Part shown: in pieces, positions 17,807-26,481 of the stretch
How the letters are laid out: each line of letters starts with the position of its first letter
Position numbering within the stretch: position 1 is the first letter of the stretch
From: Rhodopseudomonas palustris
GTDB taxonomy: Bacteria; Pseudomonadota; Alphaproteobacteria; Rhizobiales; Xanthobacteraceae
Assembly (NCBI RefSeq): GCF_003226555.1
Contig: NZ_QKQS01000006.1
Location: forward strand, 62,001 to 126,000
Reading direction: 5' to 3'
Length of the DNA stretch: 64,000 bases
Translations under genes and position numbers: made by a program
Notes under the pieces: generated by a model
What the model was told of the DNA's origin: nothing
Database searches by the model: none
The model's input: only the letters and a program-made list of their open reading frames with translations

Positions 17807-18595
17807 ATGCTCTCATCTCACTTCCGTGCTTATCCGCTCGTCATTCTGGCCTGTCTGGCGATCGGCTCCCCCGCCCTCGCCGAGCCGGCGAAGCCGAAGC
17901 CTGACTTCGCCGTGAAGACCAAGGCGATCGACGGCACGGTGACGCTCGATGCGGCGATCAAGGCCGATGCCAAGCTCGCCGAGAACTGCCTGGCCGAGGG
18001 CAAGAAATGGATCGCGGCGCAGCGCACCGACGCCGAGCCGGAGTACAAGAGCGATCCGGAGCTGTTCCGCAACGGCCCGTGGACCTACGAGCGCAGCTAC
18101 GCGGCGGATTCGGAGGTCGCCGGCCGCTACGTCTCGATCCTGCGCACCGACTATAGCTACACCGGCGGCGCCCATCCTAACACCGACATCGACACCATTC
18201 TGTGGGACAAGCAGCTCGGCAAGCGCATCAGCATCCGGCCGTTCTTCACCGATCTGTCCGACGGCAGTCCGGCGATGCAGGCGATGGTCAAGGGCGTGAT
18301 CGCAGCGCTGAGGGCCGAGAAGAAAGCGCGCGGCACCGAGGATGACGGCGAAGACTACGTCAAGAGCATGGAGCCGAAGCTGCTGAAGATCGGCCCGGTG
18401 ACGTTGGCGCCGTCGACAGAATCCGGCAAGAGTTCCGGCCTGACGTTCCACTACGCACCCTACGCCGTCGGAGCCTATGCCGAGGGCAGCTACGACGCCT
18501 TCGTACCATGGACCGCGCTGAAGCCGTATCTGTCGGCGGAAGGCAGCGCGATCTTCGGCGGCGATCTCCCGAAGCAGGATCGCAAGGCCGAGTGA
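17807..18595 (+). CDS. DUF3298 (RsiV-like) exported protein
   Basis: A 262-residue protein with a signal peptide (HFRAYPLVILACLAIGSPALA). The central part (YSYTGGAHPNTDIDTILWD near 112-130) and FTDLSD match DUF3298, the C-terminal domain also found in the RsiV anti-sigma factor and some lysozyme-binding proteins. The conserved AHP motif and a C-terminal strand pair are present. It has no membrane segment beyond the signal peptide, so it is probably periplasmic. Start ATG 17807 is chosen because the signal peptide begins there. Function unknown. Confidence 0.8.
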   Translation: MLSSHFRAYPLVILACLAIGSPALAEPAKPKPDFAVKTKAIDGTVTLDAAIKADAKLAENCLAEGKKWIAAQRTDAEPEYKSDPELFRNGPWTYERSYAADSEVAGRYVSILRTDYSYTGGAHPNTDIDTILWDKQLGKRISIRPFFTDLSDGSPAMQAMVKGVIAALRAEKKARGTEDDGEDYVKSMEPKLLKIGPVTLAPSTESGKSSGLTFHYAPYAVGAYAEGSYDAFVPWTALKPYLSAEGSAIFGGDLPKQDRKAE

Positions 18596-18792
18596 GCCTG
18601 AGGGAACGTCACTGGCGGTTTAGAACAGGGCATCTGTGGCGCGCCCGGTTTCTAGCATAAGCGCACTCTCCGGCGCCGAATAACAAACGCCACTTCCACG
18701 CCAACTCTGCTTCTCTTGCCGACGATTCCCATTCGCTGAGCCGCCCGGCGCAGCGAGCGGGACGCTGTCAGCAAAGTTGCGGAGTGGACGAC

Positions 18793-19386
18793 ATGACTAA
18801 GTCAGCCGGCAATTACGACGCCGTGTTATCGGCCAACAATCAGTATGCTCAGGACTTCGGCGACAAGGCCAATCTGGCGCTGCCACCGGCACGGCACTTC
18901 GCGATTTTGACCTGCATGGACGCCCGGCTCGATCCTGCCAAATACGCCGGCCTCGCCGAAGGCGACGCGCACGTCATTCGCAACGCCGGCGGCCGCGCCT
19001 CCGACGACGCGATCCGCTCCCTGGTGATCTCCCACAAGCTGCTCGGCACCCAGGAATGGTTCGTGATCCATCACAGCGATTGCGGGATGCAGCTGTTCAC
19101 CGGCGAGGTGATCGCCGATCTGCTCGAAGACAATCTCGAGACCGCCAGCTTCGATGGCCACAGCTGGAGCAATCCCAAGCACGGCGGTGGCTCGGTGGCC
19201 GGTCATTTCGTGCATTGGCATACGTTCCAGGACAATGCCAAGAGCGTCACCGAGGACGTCGCGCGGATCCGCAGCCATCCGCTGGTGCCGAAGCACATCC
19301 CGATCTACGGCTTCATTTACGACGTGAAGACCGGCCGGCTCGACGAGGTCGCGGAGGCCAGCGCCGCCGGCAAGCCCGCCGCCTGA
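18793..19386 (+). CDS. Beta-class carbonic anhydrase
   Basis: A 197-residue enzyme interconverting CO2 and bicarbonate. The zinc site is visible: CMDAR at 41-45 (Cys with the Asp-Arg dyad) and HHSDCG at 93-98, giving a His and the second Cys. No signal peptide, so it is cytoplasmic. ATG 18793 is preferred to the upstream GTG at 18784 because GGAG sits 8 bases before it. A 197-base region before it holds its promoter. It may feed bicarbonate to carboxylases, but the neighbourhood gives no specific link. Confidence 0.9.
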   Translation: MTKSAGNYDAVLSANNQYAQDFGDKANLALPPARHFAILTCMDARLDPAKYAGLAEGDAHVIRNAGGRASDDAIRSLVISHKLLGTQEWFVIHHSDCGMQLFTGEVIADLLEDNLETASFDGHSWSNPKHGGGSVAGHFVHWHTFQDNAKSVTEDVARIRSHPLVPKHIPIYGFIYDVKTGRLDEVAEASAAGKPAA

Positions 19387-19472
19387 GGCGTCATCAACAG
19401 GGAGATCCGACCGCGGCCGTTCCGCGCCGGACTCCCCTCGCTCCTGGCGCCCAATCGTTGTAAACGGGCGCC

Positions 19473-20462
19473 ATGACTCTAGCCCGACGCACCGGCGACA
19501 TTGCCAATCTCGCCAGCGAGGTCCGCAGCGGCCATCGCGCCGCGCTGGCGCGCGCCATCACCCTGATCGAAAGCCGCCGCGCCGACCATCAGGCGTCAGC
19601 CCGCGCGCTGGTGCAGGAGCTGCTGCCCGACACCGGGCGAGCGATCCGGGTCGGCATCACCGGCTCGCCCGGTGTCGGCAAATCGACGACGATCGACGCG
19701 CTCGGCATGTATCTGATCAGCCAGGGTCACAAGGTCGCGGTGCTGGCGGTCGACCCGTCCTCGGCGCGCACCGGCGGCTCGATCCTCGGCGACAAGACCC
19801 GGATGGCGCGGCTGTCGGCCGAGCCCGACGCCTTCATCCGGCCCTCGCCCTCCTCCGGCACGCTCGGCGGCGTCGCCGCCAAGACCCGCGAGGCGATGCT
19901 GCTGTGCGAGGCCGCCGGCTTCGATGTCGTGCTGGTCGAAACGGTCGGCATCGGCCAATCGGAAACCGCGGTCTGCGACATGACCGATTTCTTCCTCGCT
20001 TTGATGCTGCCTGGCGCCGGCGACGAGCTGCAGGGCATCAAGAAGGGCCTGGTCGAACTCGCCGACATGATCGCCATTAACAAGGCCGACGGCGACAACA
20101 TTCCCCGCGCCAATCTCGCCGCCGGCGAGTATCGCGCGGCGCTGCATATCCTGACGCCACGCTCGATGCATTGGCAGCCGCCGGTGATCACCTACTCGGC
20201 CGCGACCGGCAACGGCATCGCCGAGCTGTGGCAATCTGTGCTCGACCATCGCACGGCGACGACGCCATCCGGCGAGTTCGACGCGCGGCGGCGCGAACAG
20301 CAGGTGAAATGGATGTGGACGCTGCTGGAGGATCGCTGGAAGGCGAAGCTGCGCAGCGATCCTTCGATCCGCGCCAAGGTCAGATCCACCGAGGCTGCCG
20401 TCGCCGAAGGCACGATCACGCCGACGCTCGGCGCCGACCAGGTCGCGGAGCTGATCGGATGA
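19473..20462 (+). CDS. meaB: Methylmalonyl-CoA mutase-associated GTPase MeaB
   Basis: A 329-residue G3E-family P-loop GTPase that protects and loads methylmalonyl-CoA mutase with cofactor. Walker A GSPGVGKST is at 64-72, VDPSSARTGGSILGDKTRM near 94-112 gives switch residues, and INKADGDN near 200-207 is the NKxD guanine motif. The partner subunits are encoded 3-9 kb upstream on the same strand, separated by the toxin-antitoxin genes. Its stop overlaps the next gene by 4 bases. Confidence 0.95.
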   Translation: MTLARRTGDIANLASEVRSGHRAALARAITLIESRRADHQASARALVQELLPDTGRAIRVGITGSPGVGKSTTIDALGMYLISQGHKVAVLAVDPSSARTGGSILGDKTRMARLSAEPDAFIRPSPSSGTLGGVAAKTREAMLLCEAAGFDVVLVETVGIGQSETAVCDMTDFFLALMLPGAGDELQGIKKGLVELADMIAINKADGDNIPRANLAAGEYRAALHILTPRSMHWQPPVITYSAATGNGIAELWQSVLDHRTATTPSGEFDARRREQQVKWMWTLLEDRWKAKLRSDPSIRAKVRSTEAAVAEGTITPTLGADQVAELIG

Positions 20463-21106
20463 GCGGCCTGCGCATCCTGATCACCGGCTTCGGGCCGTTT
20501 CCCGGAGCGCCGTTCAATCCGACTCCCGCGCTGGTCGATCGTCTCGTGAAATTGCGCCGGCCGGCGTTGGACGACATCACGCGCGCCGGCCACGTCTTCA
20601 ACGTCAGCTACTGCGCGGTCGATCGCGACCTGCCGGCGCTGCTGACGCAGCATCGGCCCGATGCACTGCTGATGTTCGGCCTCGCCGCGTCGACCCGGCA
20701 CGTCCGGATCGAGACCCGCGCCCGCAACGCCATCACCACCCTGTGGCCCGACGCCGAGCAGGTGACGCTGCGTCACGGCCAGATCGCGCCGGGCGAAGCT
20801 GCGCGCGGGTTCGGCCCACATGGCGCGAGGTTGGCGCGCGCAGCGCAGCTCACCGGGATCGATGCGCGGCTGTCGCGCGACGCCGGGCGCTATCTCTGCA
20901 ACTATCTGTGTTGGCGCGGAATCGAAGCGACGCAGGCGCCGGGGGGCCCGCGCCTCGCCGCCTTCGTGCATGTGCCGCTGATCAGCCGCGACGGCACGGC
21001 CTGGCCGGGAAGTCGGATCACCGCCGAGCATCTGGTCGATGCCGGCGAAGCGATGCTGCTCGAACTGGTGCGGCTGACCCGCGCGGCACGCCGCGCCGCA
21101 GCCTGA
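20459..21106 (+). CDS. Pyroglutamyl-peptidase I-like protein (C15)
   Basis: A 215-residue protein resembling pyrrolidone-carboxylate peptidases, which remove N-terminal pyroglutamate. GFGPFPGAPFNPT near 10-22 is the family opening; the Glu in RIETRARN (near 78-85), the Cys in GRYLCNYLCW (near 141-150) and the His in FVHVPL (near 167-172) match the Glu-Cys-His triad. The ATG overlaps the meaB stop, so expression is coupled to meaB although no functional tie is known. Confidence 0.85.
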   Translation: MSGLRILITGFGPFPGAPFNPTPALVDRLVKLRRPALDDITRAGHVFNVSYCAVDRDLPALLTQHRPDALLMFGLAASTRHVRIETRARNAITTLWPDAEQVTLRHGQIAPGEAARGFGPHGARLARAAQLTGIDARLSRDAGRYLCNYLCWRGIEATQAPGGPRLAAFVHVPLISRDGTAWPGSRITAEHLVDAGEAMLLELVRLTRAARRAAA

Positions 21107-21223
21107 GCCGGGTTAACCCTACGGCCAAACATCGCTACTCCGGCGCGGCGCGATCGTCAGCGCCACGGCGGATTCTGCGTTAATCCTGGCAACAGCAGAT
21201 CATCGCACAGGAGCACGCGCGCC

Positions 21224-22582
21224 ATGGCCCCGCACCGCCGCGACGTCCTCGGCACTCTGGCATCCGCCGGCGCGCTGGCGCTGACCGCCACCCCGCTCGC
21301 CGCCGCTCCGACGTCGCGCCGCGGCCGCGATGCCGCGCTGTCCGGCGTCCGTCCTGATAGCTCCGAAGACCAAACCACCGCGCTGCAGCGCGCGATCGAC
21401 GACGCCGCCGAGCGCCGCGTCCCGCTGGCGCTGCCGCCCGGCACCTATCGCACCGGACCATTGCGGCTGCCGTCCGGGGCGCAGCTTTCCGGCGTGCGCG
21501 GCGCCACCCGCCTGCTCTTCACCGGCGGGCCATCGCTGTTCGACAGCCAGGGCGCGGAGACGGCGACGCTGTCCGGTCTCGTCATCGACGGCGCCGGCAT
21601 TCCGCTGCCGAGCCGGCGAGGTCTCGTGCACTGCATCGCCGCGCAGGACTTACGAATCCAGGATTGCGCCATCACCGCCAGCGGCGGCTCCGGCATCTGG
21701 CTGGAGGCCACGTCCGGCGCGATCAGCAACAACATCCTGACCAAGATCGCGGTCACCGGCGTGGTGTCGTTCGACGCCAAGGGCTTGCGAGTGACCGACA
21801 ACACCATCATCGATACCAACGATAACGGCATCGAAATCCTGCGTACTGCGATCGGCGACGACGGCACACTGGTTACCGGCAACCGGATCGAAAACATCAA
21901 GGCCGGCCCCGGCGGCTCCGGCCAGTACGGCAACGCCATCAACGCGTTTCGCGCCGGCAACGTGGTGATCAGCGGCAACCGCATCAAGGATTGCGATTAC
22001 TCCGCAGTGCGCGGCAATTCGGCCTCGAACATCCAGATCACCGGCAACAGCGTGTCCGACGTGCGCGAGGTGGCGCTGTATTCGGAATTCGCCTTCGAAG
22101 GCGCGGTGATCTCGGGCAACACCGTCGACGGCGCCGCGCTCGGCGTCTCGGTCTGCAACTTCAACGAGGGCGGCCGGCTCAGCACCGTGCAGGGCAACAT
22201 CATCCGCAACCTCAAGCCGAAGCGGCCGATCGGCACCGCGCCGGACGACGACGCCGGCATCGGCATCTATGTCGAGGCCGACACCGCGGTGTCGGGCAAC
22301 GTCATCGAGAACGCGCCGTCGTTCGGCATCGTCGCCGGCTGGGGCAAGTATCTGCGCGACGTCGCGATCACCGGCAACGTCGTGCGCAAGAGCTTCATCG
22401 GCATCGGCGTCTCGGTGATGGACGGCGCCGGCACCGCGACGATCACCGGCAACACGATCGCCGAAACCCCGCGCGGCGCAGTGGTCGGGCTCGATCATGC
22501 AAGACCGGTGACGCCGGACCTGACGGCAGCGGGCGCCACGAAGCTCGCGCAAGTGACGCTCGGCACCAATCACGCGCGGTGA
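21224..22582 (+). CDS. Tat-exported right-handed beta-helix protein (TIGR03808-like)
   Basis: A 452-residue protein beginning MAPHRRDVLGTLASAGALAL, a twin-arginine signal. From about residue 90 to 430 it is built of repeats with ITGN or ISGN turns (for example VISGNRIKDCDYSAVRG, ITGNSVSDVREVALYS, VSGNVIENAPSFGIVAG), typical of parallel beta-helix folds. It fits TIGR03808, a Tat-exported repeat family of Rhodopseudomonas and relatives with unknown function. Polysaccharide binding or lysis is possible but no catalytic pair is clear. It ends 1 base before the convergent dual-ATPase gene. Confidence 0.85.
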   Translation: MAPHRRDVLGTLASAGALALTATPLAAAPTSRRGRDAALSGVRPDSSEDQTTALQRAIDDAAERRVPLALPPGTYRTGPLRLPSGAQLSGVRGATRLLFTGGPSLFDSQGAETATLSGLVIDGAGIPLPSRRGLVHCIAAQDLRIQDCAITASGGSGIWLEATSGAISNNILTKIAVTGVVSFDAKGLRVTDNTIIDTNDNGIEILRTAIGDDGTLVTGNRIENIKAGPGGSGQYGNAINAFRAGNVVISGNRIKDCDYSAVRGNSASNIQITGNSVSDVREVALYSEFAFEGAVISGNTVDGAALGVSVCNFNEGGRLSTVQGNIIRNLKPKRPIGTAPDDDAGIGIYVEADTAVSGNVIENAPSFGIVAGWGKYLRDVAITGNVVRKSFIGIGVSVMDGAGTATITGNTIAETPRGAVVGLDHARPVTPDLTAAGATKLAQVTLGTNHAR

Positions 22583-22583
22583 G

Positions 22584-25500
22584 CTATCCTGCCAGGACAG
22601 ACCGTCGCGCCAGAGAAACGACTTCGCTGGGTGTCGGCGGATTGGGCGGATGATAGCTCAGGCAGATCGGTGTGCGGACCTTGGCAGGTTTGCCGGATCC
22701 TTCCGTGGCGAAGTAGAATTCGCCTGCCTTGAGCTTGCCGATGTCGTCCGCCCGTCCGCCGCTGGCGGCAATGATATCCTGAGCTGCCGCGATGGTCGCC
22801 GGCGCACTCTGCTTGCCGATGAACTGCGTGGTGCAATTCGACACGATCTGGTTGTGAATGCCGCGCGGCACCTGGGTCGCCACCACCATCCCGAGCCCGT
22901 ATTTGCGCGCCTGGGCGACCAGCTTGATGCCGCTGCCGAGACTGAGCGCAGGCTTCTGCGACGGCAAGAACGTCTGCGCCTCGTCGACGACGTAGAGCAA
23001 TCCGGTCTCGGAAGGATGCCGCTTGATCCAACCGAACAGCGCCATTTGCAGCCGGTTGACGAAGTCCTCGCGCGCGGCCTCGGTCGCCAGTCCCGACAGG
23101 TTGATCACCGATAGCCTGACGCGCGCCGGATCAGACCCAAAGAACAACAGCTTCGGATCGAGTACAGGGCCGTCGGCGCGGAGCAGCGGATTGGTCGCGA
23201 CCGCGGCATGAAGCTGGTCGGCCATTCCCGATGCCAGTTTGGCGGCGTTGCCGATCGGACTGAGACCATCGGGCAGATCCGTCAGCAGTTCGATGAAGCG
23301 ATCCAAATCACCGCCGCCACCGCTTGCGAAGTGCCGCAGCGCCTCTGTCAGAACCCCTTTCTGCAATGCATTTTTTGCTCCAGCCAGCGGCCCCAGCGTC
23401 TCGGCCGCCATGTCGATCGCCTGCTGGCGCTCGTCCTTGTCGGCACCGAGACTCGCAAAGTCCGGCATCACCGACAGGAACAGCGGATTTCCGCCGTGCA
23501 CGCCCGGCGTCCACACGACGACCTCCACTTTGCCGGCGTAGCGCCGGGCCTTGTCGTCGTCCTTGGCGGTGAACGACACCGGCCGCGCCGGCCACGGATC
23601 GCCGAGCCGCGACAGGTCGTTGTTCGGATCGATGACGATGGCGGGAATCCCCGCCAGGGCCGCCTCCTCGACGATCCGGCGCAACAGCACAGTCTTGCCC
23701 GAACCGGAGCCGGCAATGATCGCGGTGTGGCGCGGCAAAAGCCTGAGCGGCACACTCACCTCCGCCTCGCCCACACCGATGCGCCGACCAATCGGGATGG
23801 CCTCCGGTCTTGCTTGTGGCACCGCAGCCGGTCGAGGTGTCGGCGTTGAAGGCGAGGTCGGGTCGGGCGCCTCCCCGGCGACGGATTGCGGAGACATTCG
23901 CGTCGGTGATTTCGGCACCGGCCTAGCCGGCTCGGCATCGGGCACAATCGCGCCCTCGTCGGCCTTCGGCGTCACCGGAGGCGGGCTGAGCCCAGCCGCT
24001 CGGAAAAACTGCGTCGCCAGAAGCGGTTTCTCGGCGCGCAGCCAGGAATCAAACTCAGCGCCTCGACCGTCAGTCGCGGCGTCTCGGCTCAGCTGGCGCA
24101 ACGCCACGAACACTTTCAGATCCGCATCCATCGGGTCGACGACGATGCCGCCCGATCTTTCAAACAGCTCGAACAACTGTTTGGTCTTGGCCCCACCCGG
24201 AATCGGGCTCCGCCGCACCAGGACAAGATGCCGATCGGCGATCTTGGCATTGATGCCGGACGCGGTCAGCGCTGCGCGGAGCCGCGCCTGAAACGAGATT
24301 GCGTGGGTGTGTTCGAGCGCACGGAAGCAGAAGTGCCGCTCGCGATCGTTCTGGTCGTGGTACGTGAACGTCAATCTTCCATGCAGCGGCGGCACCCGTT
24401 GCGCCGGATCGCCGCGACTCTCCAGATCGACGGCCTCGTTCGGCTCGAATTCGCGCGCGTAGAGATCGAACACCTCACGGAGCAAACCAGCAAGCTTGCC
24501 GTCGTCGTCCGCAACGATCAGATCATCGATATCCACGGCGGATGAAAGTTGTCGAAGCTGTTGGGCAAAACCGTCGGGTGCGGCAGGACTGTTGGGGGTG
24601 GCAACCGCCTCGGTCAGGCGTTCGCACTCAGTCACCTCGCCCGCGTCGATGCAGCGGCGACGGAATGCATCGCAGCGCATCAGAATCGTCCGCGGGGTGG
24701 AGATGATACCGGCCGCACCGGTGATCGCGTTCTCGCTGAACGGCCAGCTCGCATAGGGCGGTGTGAAGTTGACGGACGCGTAGGCCGGCGCCAGCCGGCT
24801 GACGATCAAGCTGCGAACGTCCGCCGGATCTTTGATCTCGCGCAGGTTCAACGGTTCGCGAAAGCGCTGGCTGAATGGAATCAAGCCCCTCGTCTGCAGC
24901 GCCTGCCACGAGTTGAACAGGCAGGTGACGACGGTCATGCTGCGATGTCCGACGTCGTAGAGCTCGAGCAATCCAGCCGCCAGCGCTTCTCCGAGGCCTT
25001 GGTTCGGGGCGTCCTCGTTGAGATGGGCGGTGACGATGCTCGGGTTGACCACGCCGTCGATCTGGTCGATCGCCACCATGGTCGGCCCGGCCAGGCTCAT
25101 GATCCAGGACATGCCCCTGACGAGATCGACCGGCTGGGGCGGGGGTTTCAGAAAACCGAGAGCGGCACGCGCCTGTTCGTCGGCATCGTAGCCCTGCAGC
25201 CAGGCATGCGCGAGCCCGGCACTGTTGATGTCGTTGGATCGCAGCAGGCACATCGCACGAAACACGTCCTGGTGCCGCAACGTGTTCTGCACGTCGTGCC
25301 GCATCAACCCCTTGACCAGCACGTCGACAATCTTGCGCGCCTCGATATTCGGGATGTTGAAAGCGGTCTCGACTTCCTTCTCGACTTTGAAGCGGCGCGC
25401 GACGCCGGCCAGCACCGCTTCGAGTTGCCGCCGTCCATCGGACATCGGCTGCAGCAGCGACGTGACGTAGCTCAGTGCCGCATTGCGCCAGAAATCGGTC

Positions 25501-25787
25501 AAGCCCAGCACTTCGAGCAGCACGAACCACCCGCCATCGTCCCAAACGCGACGACGTAGCTGGCTGACAAAATGCGTCTTGCCGATCCCGGCATGTCCCG
25601 TCAGCGGGATACCCGGTGCGCGCGATCTGGGCCCGAGCGTTTCGCGAAGAAATTCCTGCGAGACGTGGTCAATGATATCGGCGTTCGGGCCGACATCCGC
25701 AGCCGAATTTTCGTCGAACCAGATGCTGTCCAACGAGCGAACCCAGTTGAAATCGACGACACGAAGCGCCTGTAGAGCTGCGTTCAT
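22584..25787 (-). CDS. Dual ATPase: AAA/STAND-like module fused to HerA-like translocase
   Basis: A 1067-residue protein, last gene of a three-gene operon. The N-terminal module (about 1-410) has Walker A LTGHAGIGKTHF near 62-73 and Walker B MVAIDQIDG near 240-248, like ORC/STAND AAA ATPases. Residues about 415-600 are unassigned, followed by a Pro-rich linker (about 600-670). The C-terminal module (about 670-1040) has Walker A IIAGSGSGKTVLLRR near 690-704 and Walker B LLYVVDEAQTFL near 928-939, plus VIDPNNDLSRLG, typical of HerA/VirB4-like translocases. ATG 25787 overlaps the middle gene in an ATGA. A role in DNA processing or phage defence with the nuclease gene is inferred. No family with this exact architecture is recognised. 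Confidence 0.8.
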   Translation of the reverse strand: MNAALQALRVVDFNWVRSLDSIWFDENSAADVGPNADIIDHVSQEFLRETLGPRSRAPGIPLTGHAGIGKTHFVSQLRRRVWDDGGWFVLLEVLGLTDFWRNAALSYVTSLLQPMSDGRRQLEAVLAGVARRFKVEKEVETAFNIPNIEARKIVDVLVKGLMRHDVQNTLRHQDVFRAMCLLRSNDINSAGLAHAWLQGYDADEQARAALGFLKPPPQPVDLVRGMSWIMSLAGPTMVAIDQIDGVVNPSIVTAHLNEDAPNQGLGEALAAGLLELYDVGHRSMTVVTCLFNSWQALQTRGLIPFSQRFREPLNLREIKDPADVRSLIVSRLAPAYASVNFTPPYASWPFSENAITGAAGIISTPRTILMRCDAFRRRCIDAGEVTECERLTEAVATPNSPAAPDGFAQQLRQLSSAVDIDDLIVADDDGKLAGLLREVFDLYAREFEPNEAVDLESRGDPAQRVPPLHGRLTFTYHDQNDRERHFCFRALEHTHAISFQARLRAALTASGINAKIADRHLVLVRRSPIPGGAKTKQLFELFERSGGIVVDPMDADLKVFVALRQLSRDAATDGRGAEFDSWLRAEKPLLATQFFRAAGLSPPPVTPKADEGAIVPDAEPARPVPKSPTRMSPQSVAGEAPDPTSPSTPTPRPAAVPQARPEAIPIGRRIGVGEAEVSVPLRLLPRHTAIIAGSGSGKTVLLRRIVEEAALAGIPAIVIDPNNDLSRLGDPWPARPVSFTAKDDDKARRYAGKVEVVVWTPGVHGGNPLFLSVMPDFASLGADKDERQQAIDMAAETLGPLAGAKNALQKGVLTEALRHFASGGGGDLDRFIELLTDLPDGLSPIGNAAKLASGMADQLHAAVATNPLLRADGPVLDPKLLFFGSDPARVRLSVINLSGLATEAAREDFVNRLQMALFGWIKRHPSETGLLYVVDEAQTFLPSQKPALSLGSGIKLVAQARKYGLGMVVATQVPRGIHNQIVSNCTTQFIGKQSAPATIAAAQDIIAASGGRADDIGKLKAGEFYFATEGSGKPAKVRTPICLSYHPPNPPTPSEVVSLARRSVLAG

Positions 25788-26476
25788 GATTGAAACCAAA
25801 TGAAGTGATACGGGTCTCCGCCGGTGCTGAAGGCGGCTTCAGCCTCGTCGGGTGAAATGCTCTTCGGATCGTCGTTCCGACCGAATCCGGCGTTGGTTTC
25901 GGTCTGGTGAATCCTCAACAGCGCGCCATCCACCGTGGTGCGGTCGAGGTCGGACAATTGCTCACGGAGCTGCCCAAGTGGCACGGGCACTCCTCTCCGT
26001 CCGTTGGTGATCACCAAATACGCCTGCTCGATTCGCGCCCGCAGTTGCTCCGGCGACGGCGCATCCGGCTGGTCGCGGCCTTTGGTCTTCTTGCTCTTGG
26101 ACTTTCGCTGCGCGGGAGACTTCTTCCTGCGCGGCTGCTTCGGCGGCTTTGCGGGCGGCCATTCGGGCGCAGGACCGATGAACTCCGCGAGCGTGACGCC
26201 GCTGCTCTCGAAATGCTGCTTCAGCATCGCCAGCCATTGCTGCAGCACGTGATAGTTCTTCGGCAGTTCGTCACCGAGGTGTTCACCGGCCCAATTCCAC
26301 CCTTTGTCTTCCAGCTTCAATCCGAGCGCGCGGCCGATCTTGGAACTCGAGATCAATCCGTCGGCGACCAGCGCCTCCCGGTCCTTCTTGTCGACCTCGG
26401 GACGAATCTCGGCCTGCAACGCCTGGCCCTTGCGGCCCAGTAGGCACCACACGATCAACGTCTGTTTCGGGGTCAT
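25784..26476 (-). CDS. Unknown two-domain protein with basic linker, middle gene of nuclease/ATPase operon
   Basis: A 230-residue soluble protein not assigned to a named family. Residues 1-65 (TLIVWCLLGRKGQALQAEI... LEDKGWNWAGEHL) look like a winged helix-turn-helix. A strongly basic linker (about 115-135, KKSPAQRKSKSKKTKGR) follows. The C-terminal domain (about 140-230, VPLGQLREQLSDLDRTTVDG) has the look of a second winged helix ending in YHFIWFQS. ATG 26476 starts 5 bases after the nuclease stop, and its own stop overlaps the ATPase start. A DNA-binding or adaptor role is inferred. Confidence 0.65.
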   Translation of the reverse strand: MTPKQTLIVWCLLGRKGQALQAEIRPEVDKKDREALVADGLISSSKIGRALGLKLEDKGWNWAGEHLGDELPKNYHVLQQWLAMLKQHFESSGVTLAEFIGPAPEWPPAKPPKQPRRKKSPAQRKSKSKKTKGRDQPDAPSPEQLRARIEQAYLVITNGRRGVPVPLGQLREQLSDLDRTTVDGALLRIHQTETNAGFGRNDDPKSISPDEAEAAFSTGGDPYHFIWFQS

Positions 26477-26481
26477 AGGCG

